A stretch of 64,000 nt of DNA from CAZLIC01 sp964559535 (GTDB taxonomy: Bacteria; Pseudomonadota; Alphaproteobacteria; Rhodobacterales; Rhodobacteraceae), in assembly GCA_964559535.1 (NCBI GenBank), contig CAZLIC010000002.1:110466-174465 (forward strand), read 5' to 3'. A model generated the notes under the pieces. The model was not told the origin of the DNA, did no database searches, and worked only from the letters and a program-made list of their open reading frames with translations. A program made the position numbers and the translations under genes. Shown piece after piece: positions 18,402 through 25,678 of the stretch. Position 1 is the first letter of the stretch, and every line of letters starts with the position of its first letter.

Positions 18402-19511
18402 TCAGAACGAGAAGGCCACCCGCACACCGACACCCACGGACGAGCTGTCGTTGAAATCGGCCCGCGCCGTGTCGGGCGTGCCGGTCTCGGCCTGAGCATC
18501 GCCCAGCTTGGTGTAGTTGATGCCGGTGATGATCTTCATGTTGTCCTTGGTGTAGACCGCCGCAACCGTGACGCCGCGCCGCCCGTTGGTGGGCGCCAGA
18601 GGCGAAACCAGCGGATCGCCCTCATCCTCATAGCTGAACGAGATCGAGCCCGACCAGTTTTCGTTGAAACGCCGACCGACACCCAGCGTCCAGGTCGTGG
18701 TGTCTTCCAGGTCGATCAGACCGCCACCCGCCCGCGGCGTGAAGAACGCCGGGTCGATCTTGAAGTCCGACCACTCGGCCCAGCGGATCGAGCCGAACAG
18801 CAGCGTGTCCTTGGCGATGCCGCTCTGGAAGTCCAGGTTCACCGACTGTGGCGTGTTCACCTCGGTCACCGAGGTGCCGACGGTCGCGCCTCCGACCGTT
18901 TCGACCGTGTCGAAGTCATGCGTGATCTTCGAGTTGTAGGTCAGCGCCACGCGCAGCGCGATCTCGGGTTTTTCGTAGGCCACGCCCACCAGGTAACCCA
19001 GCGCCGTGCTGCTGCTCAGGTCCACGCTGTAGCCGTTGAACCCGCCATAGGCCAGTCCGCGCAGGTCAATCTCGCCTTCGGCCCGCTGAACGCGCAAACC
19101 GCCGTGAACCGAGAAGCCGCCGTTGACCTTGTAGCGCAGGATGCCGGTTGCAGCCAGCGTCTGTGCCTCGGCGCGGGTGCCGCCCAAAGCCACCGATCCG
19201 CTGCCGTACAGGACGTCGGCGCCGAACGGCTGGTCCAGGATGATGGCCATCGACAGCTTGTCATTCAGGTCCTGCTTGTAGGACAGGCTGAACTGCGTGT
19301 AGCTGTTCCCCACATTGCCCGTCGACCCGCCGCCGAATGCCGCCACGTCGGTGCCCGAAACGGACGGGTTCACGGCCCCAAACGACAACTCGACGTTGCG
19401 CCCCGCCTCGAACAGGTTGTTCAGTCCCTGTCCTGACCGATCGATGCCGCCCGCATTCGCGGTGGCGGCAGTCATCGCCAGAGCGCTGACGGCAAGAATT
19501 GAATTCCGCAT
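18402..19511 (-). CDS. FadL/OmpP1-type outer-membrane protein
   Basis: 369 residues. A signal peptide (about 1-21, ending in ANA) precedes a beta-rich protein with alternating hydrophobic strands, an N-terminal hatch-like segment (GGIDRSGQGLNNLFEAG) and a C-terminal VRVAFSF ending in Phe, the outer-membrane insertion signal. FadL proteins pass hydrophobic compounds such as long-chain fatty acids or aromatics across the outer membrane. Start 19511 has a strong RBS (GGGGAGGG). A good promoter lies upstream and a terminator downstream, so it is probably a single-gene unit. Confidence 0.85.
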   Translation of the reverse strand: MRNSILAVSALAMTAATANAGGIDRSGQGLNNLFEAGRNVELSFGAVNPSVSGTDVAAFGGGSTGNVGNSYTQFSLSYKQDLNDKLSMAIILDQPFGADVLYGSGSVALGGTRAEAQTLAATGILRYKVNGGFSVHGGLRVQRAEGEIDLRGLAYGGFNGYSVDLSSSTALGYLVGVAYEKPEIALRVALTYNSKITHDFDTVETVGGATVGTSVTEVNTPQSVNLDFQSGIAKDTLLFGSIRWAEWSDFKIDPAFFTPRAGGGLIDLEDTTTWTLGVGRRFNENWSGSISFSYEDEGDPLVSPLAPTNGRRGVTVAAVYTKDNMKIITGINYTKLGDAQAETGTPDTARADFNDSSSVGVGVRVAFSF

Positions 19512-19562
19512 GGTGTTCCCTCCCCTGAACACGAACGCGACATTTTATTGCCGCCAATGTCA

Positions 19563-19608
19563 GCGATAGGGAAAGGGATTCGGTCGGTCAATCACTGACG
19601 CGGCGTCA
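19563..19608 (-). promoter_or_regulatory. Promoter of the fadL-like gene with upstream palindrome
   Basis: On the minus strand TTGACC (complement of 19586-19591) and TATCGC (complement of 19563-19568) stand 17 bases apart, a fair sigma-70 promoter about 50 bases before the ATG. Just upstream of the -35 lies TGACG-CGG-CGTCA (19596-19608), a 5-bp inverted repeat placed where an activator would bind. Confidence 0.5.
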
Positions 19609-19627
19609 CAGAAATATGACCGACGGA

Positions 19628-20524
19628 CTATGGCAGGCGTGTCGTTGCCGTGCCGCGCAGGTTGACCAGGATCCCGCACAGGATCAGCGCCGCACCCGCC
19701 GCCGTGGTCCATTCCACGGTTTCCGAATACAGCGCCCAACCCAGCACGGCGATCACCGGCAGGCGGGCGAAATCCACCGGCACCACCACGCTGGCCGGGG
19801 CCAGCGACAGGGCGCGGGTCAGGCAGAAATGCGCCGTCAGCCCGGCCAGCCCCAGCACCACCAGCCATGGCGCCGACTGTGCCGTGGGCCAGGCCATCTG
19901 CCCGTCGTACCCCGCCGCCACCGCCCCCAGCACCGTCTGCATCAGCGTCAGCCAGAACAGGATCGACACGATGCCTTCCACCCGCGTCAGCCGCTTGGTA
20001 ACCACGCTGGTGGCGGCAAAGAACACCGCCGACAGGGCCGCGGTCACCACGCCGGGGTCCAGCGCACCAAAGTCGGGCCGCGCCACCACCCACACCCCGC
20101 CGAACCCCAGCACTGCCGCCGCCACCTTGTGCCCCGTCAGCCGTTCCCCCAGGAACACCGCGGCCATCAGGATTACCCAGATGGGCGAGGTGAATTCCAG
20201 GGCGAAGACCTGCGCCAGCGGGATCAGGTTCAGCGCAAAGAACCACAGGTTCTGGCCGGTGAAGTGCACCACGTTGCGGAAGGCGTGGGTGCCCATCCGG
20301 TCGGTCCGGATGTCGCCCAGCCGCCCGACGGCCGCCACCACCAGGACCACCACGATGAACCCGGTAACCGACCGCCACAGCATCAGCTCGAACGTGTCGT
20401 GGATACCCTTGACCGACCGACCTGCCACTGCCATGGCCGAGAAGGCCGCGATCGACCCCAGCATCCACAGGGCGGCGGCAACGGGGCGATAGAGCTGCGG
20501 CTGGGACATGTCCTTGCTTGCCAT
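19628..20524 (-). CDS. EamA/DMT-family transporter
   Basis: 298 residues with about ten hydrophobic helices in two five-helix repeats, as in the drug/metabolite transporter EamA family. Features include AVAGRSVKGIHDTFELMLWRS near the first repeat and a C-terminal DFARLPVIAVLGWALYSE stretch with GE/SE-like loop typical of the second repeat. It sits in the inner membrane; substrate unknown. It starts 22 bases after the potA-like gene and may be its last operon member. A second start at 20509 is possible. Confidence 0.85.
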   Translation of the reverse strand: MASKDMSQPQLYRPVAAALWMLGSIAAFSAMAVAGRSVKGIHDTFELMLWRSVTGFIVVVLVVAAVGRLGDIRTDRMGTHAFRNVVHFTGQNLWFFALNLIPLAQVFALEFTSPIWVILMAAVFLGERLTGHKVAAAVLGFGGVWVVARPDFGALDPGVVTAALSAVFFAATSVVTKRLTRVEGIVSILFWLTLMQTVLGAVAAGYDGQMAWPTAQSAPWLVVLGLAGLTAHFCLTRALSLAPASVVVPVDFARLPVIAVLGWALYSETVEWTTAAGAALILCGILVNLRGTATTRLP

Positions 20525-20546
20525 GCCCGGCTGACAGGCGCCAGTG

Positions 20547-21641
20547 TCAGCGGAACAGCACCAGCGCCCCCGGCGCCCAGGCCACCCTTGCGCGGGTGCC
20601 GATGTCCAGCACCGGCCGACCGAACACGTTTCGCATCGAAATGCGGGTTTCCAGATCGGTGCCGTCCAGGATCACGTCGTAATAGGTCATGTCGCCGAAG
20701 TAGATCACTTCGTGCACCGTCGCCATGCTCTCGCGGTCAACCGCCGACTGGCCCTCGAACAGGATGGTCAGCGTTTCGGGGCGGAAGCCCACGCTGGCCC
20801 CCCCATCCGAAGCCTTGCCCATGCACTGGCCGGCGTCCAGCGTGACGCGCCCGAACCCGGCCGCATCGACCTCGACCTTGCCGCCCGCCTCGGACAGGAT
20901 CTTGGCGGGCAGGAAGTTCATGGTACCGATGAAATCGGCCACCTTGCGGCTGTTCGGGCGGCGGTACAGCGTTTCGGGGTCGGCCAGCTGGGCGATTTCG
21001 CCTTCAAACATCACGGCAATCCGGTCGCTCATCACCAGCGCCTCTTCCTGGTCATGCGTGACCAGGATGAAGGTGATGCCCACCTGCCGCTGCAGGCGGA
21101 TCAGTTCGACCTGCATCTGTTCGCGCATCTTCTTGTCCAGCGCCGACAGCGGCTCGTCCAGCAGCAGCACCTTGGGCTTCAGGATCAGCGCGCGCGCCAG
21201 CGCCACGCGCTGCCGCTGGCCGCCCGACAGAGCATGCGCCGCCCGCGTGCCGAACCCTTTCAGCCCCACCATCTCCAGCGCCTCGGCCACCGCCGCCGCC
21301 TTCTGCTCGCGGCTCATCGGGTCGCGCCGCAGGCCGAAGCCCACGTTCTGTTCCACCGTCAGGTGCGGGAAGATGGCATAGCTCTGGAACACCATGTTCG
21401 TCGGCCGCACGTTGGCCGGAACCCCCGCCATGTCCTTGCCGTCGATCATCACCACGCCCGAAGAGATGTCCTCGAACCCCGCGATGGTGCGCAGAAGCGT
21501 GGTCTTGCCGCAGCCCGACGGACCCAAGAGCGAGAAGAACTCGCCCGCCTTGATGGTGGCGGTGATCCCGCGCAGCGCATGATAGTCGCCATAGTACTTC
21601 TGCACGTCCTGGAACGCGATCATGGTGGGGCGGTCGGTCAC
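20547..21641 (-). CDS. Polyamine-type ABC importer ATPase (PotA-like)
   Basis: 364 residues. Walker A GPSGCGKTT near residue 39, signature LSGGQRQRVALAR and Walker B VLLLDEPLSALDKK are intact, and a C-terminal TOBE/OB domain (from about 240) is present, as in PotA and related spermidine/putrescine or Fe(III)/thiamine importers. It energises uptake through the two permeases encoded upstream. Its ATG overlaps the stop of the preceding permease (ATGA). No periplasmic binding protein gene is adjacent. Confidence 0.92.
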   Translation of the reverse strand: MTDRPTMIAFQDVQKYYGDYHALRGITATIKAGEFFSLLGPSGCGKTTLLRTIAGFEDISSGVVMIDGKDMAGVPANVRPTNMVFQSYAIFPHLTVEQNVGFGLRRDPMSREQKAAAVAEALEMVGLKGFGTRAAHALSGGQRQRVALARALILKPKVLLLDEPLSALDKKMREQMQVELIRLQRQVGITFILVTHDQEEALVMSDRIAVMFEGEIAQLADPETLYRRPNSRKVADFIGTMNFLPAKILSEAGGKVEVDAAGFGRVTLDAGQCMGKASDGGASVGFRPETLTILFEGQSAVDRESMATVHEVIYFGDMTYYDVILDGTDLETRISMRNVFGRPVLDIGTRARVAWAPGALVLFR

Positions 21642-22444
21642 AGGAAGCCTCCGGTATCCTTGGCGCCGGTGCGGGCGATGCCGCGGCGGCGATAGTATTC
21701 GGCGATTGCCAGCAGGCAGATCGAGAGCAGCACGAGGATGGTCCCCAGGGCCATGACCTTGGGCACGTTCGCCGGAAAGCGGAACTGGCCATAGATGTAG
21801 GCCGACAGCATGGGTTCCGTGCCCGACAGGAAGTAGCTGATGATGAACTCGTCCAGGCTGACGGTGAAGCAGATCAGGAAGGACGACACGATGCCCGGCG
21901 CCACCAGCGGCAGGATGATCAGCCGGAAGGTGGACGCGGCATTTTCGCCCAGGTCATAGGCCGCCTCTTCCAGCGACTTGTCCAGGCTCTGGAAAGCCGA
22001 GGTCAGGATGGCCACGGCAAAGGGCGTGGTCACCAGCACATGCCCGGCGATCACCGTCAGCACCGACAGGCTGATCCCCACCGACAGGAACGCCACCAAC
22101 AGCGACATCGCCAGAATCATCTCGGGCAGCACCAGCGGCAGCATCACCAGCCCGATGACCGGCCCCTTGCCGCGGAAGGAGAAGCGGGTCGAGGCGCGGG
22201 CGGCAAAAAGGCCAAGGATGGTGGAAATGGTGGCCGACGACACCGCGACGACCAGCGAGTTTCGCAGCGCGTTGAACATCTGCTGGTCGGCCCACATCTC
22301 GCCGAACCATTCGGTGGTGAAGCCTTCCAGCGGGAAGGCGATCACGATCGAGTCGTTGAAGGCGAAGATCGGCAAGAGGATGATCGGCGCATACAGGAAG
22401 ATCAGGTAGATGACGGCGTAAATGCCCAGCGGACGCGACTTCAT
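21638..22444 (-). CDS. ABC importer permease (PotC-like)
   Basis: 268 residues, six membrane helices. The EAA loop (LEEAAYDLGENAASTFRLIILPL, about 148-170) that contacts the ATPase is clear. Sequence style (DEFIISYFLSGTE) fits the spermidine/putrescine permease PotC. Four-base overlaps on both sides (with the PotB-like and PotA-like genes) show a tight operon. Confidence 0.92.
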   Translation of the reverse strand: MKSRPLGIYAVIYLIFLYAPIILLPIFAFNDSIVIAFPLEGFTTEWFGEMWADQQMFNALRNSLVVAVSSATISTILGLFAARASTRFSFRGKGPVIGLVMLPLVLPEMILAMSLLVAFLSVGISLSVLTVIAGHVLVTTPFAVAILTSAFQSLDKSLEEAAYDLGENAASTFRLIILPLVAPGIVSSFLICFTVSLDEFIISYFLSGTEPMLSAYIYGQFRFPANVPKVMALGTILVLLSICLLAIAEYYRRRGIARTGAKDTGGFL

Positions 22445-23346
22445 CGCGCATTCCCCCGCAGGAACCGGCGGTTCAGCAGCAGGAACACCAGGGTCACGAT
22501 GGCCACCACCACCATGGTGCTGACGGCCAGGGCCGACCCCAGCGCGCGGTTCTGCAGCTTCAGCATCTGCGCCTCGATGGTGTTGGCGATCATCGGCAGC
22601 TTGCCGCCCCCGATAAGGTCGGGCGTCACGTAGTCACCGACGGTGGGGATGAACACGATCATCACCGCGGCAATCACGCCGGGCATCGACAGCGGCAGCG
22701 TGACCCGCAGGAACGTGACGAACCGCGATTCCCCCAGGTCCTGCCCGGCCTCAAGGAACGACCGGTCGATCTTCTCCAGCGCCACGAAGATGGGCAGGAT
22801 GGCGAAGGGCGCATAGGCATGCGCCAGCGTCATCACCAGTGCCTGCACGTTGTAGTTGATGGCCGTCAGCGGCTCGTCGATGATGCCCACGCTCATCAGG
22901 GCCGAGTTGATGACCCCGTTGTAGCCCAGGATCACCTTCCACAGGAACACGCGGATCAGATAGCTGGTCCAGAACGGGATGGTGATCAGGAACAGCCACA
23001 GCGACTTCTTCGACGGTGCCACGTGGAACGACACGAAGTACGCAATGGGATAGGCCAGCAGCACCGTGATGAACGTCACCGACATCGACACGGTCAGCGA
23101 CCGCCACATCAGCGCGCGGTACCGCGCGTCGGTCCAGACCTCGATGTAGTTCTGCAGCGAGAAGCCAGGGGTCTGCACCTTCAGCCCGGCGTCGTTGATG
23201 CTGTCGGTGTAGAACGATACCAGCACCACTGTCGCCAGCGGCGCCGCCAGCAGAAGGATCGCATAGAGAGCGGGCGGGCTGATGATCGCCAGACCGCTCG
23301 CCGCTTCGGACCGGCGGAACCGTGCCCACCCCGAACTATCCGCCAT
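22441..23346 (-). CDS. ABC importer permease (PotB-like)
   Basis: 301 residues with six membrane helices. The EAA loop is at LEAGQDLGESRFVTFLRVTLPL, followed by PTVGDYVTPDLIGGG, a stretch characteristic of PotB. The start at 23346 (MADSSGWARFRR) is chosen since the first helix begins at residue 16 and the upstream frame lacks family character. It is the first gene of the potBCA-like set. Upstream 177 bases to the next gene hold no binding-protein gene. Confidence 0.9.
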   Translation of the reverse strand: MADSSGWARFRRSEAASGLAIISPPALYAILLLAAPLATVVLVSFYTDSINDAGLKVQTPGFSLQNYIEVWTDARYRALMWRSLTVSMSVTFITVLLAYPIAYFVSFHVAPSKKSLWLFLITIPFWTSYLIRVFLWKVILGYNGVINSALMSVGIIDEPLTAINYNVQALVMTLAHAYAPFAILPIFVALEKIDRSFLEAGQDLGESRFVTFLRVTLPLSMPGVIAAVMIVFIPTVGDYVTPDLIGGGKLPMIANTIEAQMLKLQNRALGSALAVSTMVVVAIVTLVFLLLNRRFLRGNAR

Positions 23347-23523
23347 CCCCGTTCCCGCGTTTCTTCTGTGTTGACCGATTGATTGCACAGGATTCGGGCC
23401 GTGGGAAGCCACTATGGCGCCGATGGCCAGATGCGGCGGCACGAAGCCCGATCAGGCGTCGAACTGCCGGAAAATTGCGCAGGCCCGTCGCCGCGCATGG
23501 CGCGGGGGGCTGGCGAAGACCCG

Positions 23524-23778
23524 TCAGCGCACGACGGATTCCACGGCAATCGCGCGCTTCTTCAGCTCGCTCATTAGCGCAGGCACCACGCGCAGCGCCC
23601 CCACGGCCTCGGACAGCGCGTCGTCCAGCGCCGCCTCGTCCACAGTGCCGTCCAGCCGCCACACCATGCGGTGGTTGACACCGTCGTCATATACAACTTC
23701 TGCCTGACCGTTGCGCGCGCGGCGCCAGCCAAGGAACTGCGCCCCCAGCGGGGCGTGGAAGGCATGTGCGTATCCCAT
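23524..23778 (-). CDS. Small conserved-looking protein of unknown function
   Basis: 84 residues (MGYAHAFHAPLGAQFLGW at the start, ALMSELKKRAIAVESVVR at the end). It has balanced composition with an acidic, helix-prone middle (DGTVDEAALDDALSEAVGALR) and no signal peptide or membrane helix. I do not recognise the family. Codon use and third-position GC look like real coding sequence, and AAAGG lies 11 bases before the ATG. It is oriented like the neighbouring ABC importer but separated from it by 177 bases. Confidence 0.6.
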   Translation of the reverse strand: MGYAHAFHAPLGAQFLGWRRARNGQAEVVYDDGVNHRMVWRLDGTVDEAALDDALSEAVGALRVVPALMSELKKRAIAVESVVR

Positions 23779-23898
23779 GTCGGGTTTCGCCTTTCTTGTC
23801 TGCTCTGCCGGGCACGTTGCCGCGCCCGCCCGTACTGGTCAACCACCTGATTCCGAAACATCTTCACGATCCGGCGGCTGAGTCCGTCCGGCCACAGG

Positions 23899-25299
23899 TC
23901 ATACCGTCATGTCCACAGGTGGGCGCTGCAGCAGCCGGGCCAGGCGGGCCGCGGCACCTTCCGTCTCGGCCCGCGTCAGCCGCCCGTTCAGCGCAAGGCG
24001 CACCGCGTTGGGTGCCCGGCCTGTCACCAGCGCATATTCATCGGCCGACCGCACCAGCACGCCCTCGGTCTCGGCCATGCGGGTGAAGGTGCTGGCGCGC
24101 CAGCCCTGCGGCAGCGGCAGCCACACGAACGGCAACCCCGCCTGCCAGCCGATCGCCGCCCCGCCCAACACGTTGACCACGCCCTGCAGGCGGTCGGCAA
24201 ACCCGGCCAGCACCCGTTGCCGCAATTCGGCCGCGCGGCCCGACTGCATGATCCCCAGCATCAGGTCGCTGACCGGCCGCGGCAAGGCAAAGAACCCGTG
24301 CTGCGCGATCAGCCGCCCGGTTTCCCCCCGTCCCGTCGGGCAGATCAGATAGCCGAACCGCAAGGCGGCTGTCAGCGTCTTGGAAATGCCGCCCACCATC
24401 CAGGTGCGTTCGGGCGCCAGCGCCCGGATGGCCGGCGCGTCGTTCAGGATGGTCGAGTAGCAGTCGTCCTCGATCACCTGCAGCTCATGCGCGCGGGCCA
24501 GGGCAGCAATCTGCGCGCGGCGTTCGGTGCCCATGTGCGCGGCCGTGGGGTTTTGCGCATCGGGCGTCAGGCACAGCACCTGGGCACCATGGCGACGGCA
24601 GGCCGCGTCCAGCGCCGCGGGCACCATGCCCTGCGCATCAATCTCCACCGGCACCACCTCGGCCCGGCAGGCGCGCGCGGCGTGGCGGAAGCCGGAATAG
24701 GCCAGTTCCTCGACCAGCACCACCGGCCGGTCCCCGCGCAACACGCATTGCAGGACCAGGCTGATCGCATTCTGCCCCCCCAGCGTCAGCGCCACGTCAT
24801 CTGCCCCCACCGGCCCCAGCACCCGGTCCGAGACCCAGTCCACGATTGCGGCCCGCAAGGGCGCCTCTGCCCGCTGCGAGGGGTAGTCCAGCCAGTCGGT
24901 GCGGATCGCCTGGTCCAGCCCTGCCAGCACGTCGGCAAAGGCCGCGCCCTGCCCCACGTCCGGCACACGCGGTGCGCGCAGATCGGCCACCCCCGGCGTC
25001 GGATCGGTGGCCCGGTCGACAAACAGGCTTTGCGTCGGGCCGAACTGCAGGCGGGACGATGCGACAAAGGTGCCGCGGCCCACGGTGGCCGCAAGCAGCC
25101 CTTCCTGCGTGGCAATCTGATAGGCGCGGGCCACGGTGCCCGGCGTCACCTGCATCCGCCAGGCCAGTTCGCGCACGGTGGGCAACTGCGTGCCGGGCGG
25201 CAGGTTTCCGCCACGGATCGCGTCGCGCAAGGCCCGCGACAAGGCCAGATACTTCGGTCCGGGGTACAGCGCCAGGTCCGGGCACCAAGTTGTATTCAT
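23899..25299 (-). CDS. MocR-type regulator (GntR helix-turn-helix fused to aminotransferase fold)
   Basis: 466 residues. Residues about 12-80 form a GntR winged helix (LPTVRELAWRMQVTPGTVARAYQI); the rest is a fold-type I PLP-dependent aminotransferase domain with the Schiff-base lysine in GGISKTLTAALRFGY. MocR proteins bind PLP, and often an amino compound, and regulate a divergent gene. ATG at 25299 follows AGAGGA at suitable spacing; GTG at 25302 is the alternative. It faces a DUF1127 gene across an operator-like palindrome. Confidence 0.9.
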   Translation of the reverse strand: MNTTWCPDLALYPGPKYLALSRALRDAIRGGNLPPGTQLPTVRELAWRMQVTPGTVARAYQIATQEGLLAATVGRGTFVASSRLQFGPTQSLFVDRATDPTPGVADLRAPRVPDVGQGAAFADVLAGLDQAIRTDWLDYPSQRAEAPLRAAIVDWVSDRVLGPVGADDVALTLGGQNAISLVLQCVLRGDRPVVLVEELAYSGFRHAARACRAEVVPVEIDAQGMVPAALDAACRRHGAQVLCLTPDAQNPTAAHMGTERRAQIAALARAHELQVIEDDCYSTILNDAPAIRALAPERTWMVGGISKTLTAALRFGYLICPTGRGETGRLIAQHGFFALPRPVSDLMLGIMQSGRAAELRQRVLAGFADRLQGVVNVLGGAAIGWQAGLPFVWLPLPQGWRASTFTRMAETEGVLVRSADEYALVTGRAPNAVRLALNGRLTRAETEGAAARLARLLQRPPVDMTV

Positions 25300-25339
25300 C
25301 ACAATGTTCCTCTGGCCCCTCGTTTGTGCGCATTTTATA

Positions 25340-25379
25340 GATACACGCGTAGGCCATTTTGCCTATTGTATCAATACAA
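25340..25379. promoter_or_regulatory. Candidate MocR operator between divergent genes
   Basis: TTGTAT-CA-ATACAA (25366-25379) is a perfect 6-bp inverted repeat. A further ATACA half site lies at 25341-25345, in direct orientation with the one at 25374-25378, a spacing of 33 bases or about three helical turns. MocR regulators are known to use pairs of direct or inverted half sites in the gap to a divergent gene. The surrounding 102-base gap is AT-rich compared with the rest of the window. Confidence 0.5.
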
Positions 25380-25404
25380 AAGTTCACAGACGAAAGCCAG
25401 GATC

Positions 25405-25620
25405 ATGACGACGCTGACCCGCACCCACACCACCGCCCTTCGCGCGCTGCCGCCCGTCGCGCGCGTGCTGAACACGCTGACGGTACTGGTGGCCAAGTGG
25501 AAGAACCGTCACACCACCCGGCGCGCCCTGCGCGACCTTGACCCGCACCTCCTGCGCGACATCGGCGTTCCCGAGCATCTGGCGCATGTCGAAGGGACCA
25601 AGCCGTTCTGGCGCGATTGA
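25405..25620 (+). CDS. DUF1127 small protein
   Basis: 71 residues. The C-terminal part carries the DUF1127 (YjiS-like) motif: RRALRDLDPHLLRDIGVPE. Members are short, basic, Arg-rich proteins; some in alphaproteobacteria affect RNA turnover, phosphate or metabolic adaptation, but the role of this copy is unknown. It is divergent from the MocR gene and shares the AT-rich control region. A GC-rich hairpin follows the stop. Confidence 0.85.
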   Translation: MTTLTRTHTTALRALPPVARVLNTLTVLVAKWKNRHTTRRALRDLDPHLLRDIGVPEHLAHVEGTKPFWRD

Positions 25621-25645
25621 CAGGTGATCGCTTGCCTTCTTCGGA

Positions 25646-25671
25646 ACGGCCGGGTTCTGCACCCCGGCCGT
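25646..25671 (+). terminator. Hairpin after the DUF1127 gene
   Basis: ACGGCCGGG (25646-25654) pairs with CCCGGCCGT (25663-25671) around an 8-base loop. There is no T-run, so termination would be weak or Rho-assisted. It lies between the convergent DUF1127 and acyltransferase genes. Confidence 0.4.
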
Positions 25672-25678
25672 ATCCGCC

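Noticed and set aside
25646..25671. Canonical Rho-independent terminator
   Set aside because: Stem is good but no T-run on either side, so kept only as a low-confidence terminator.
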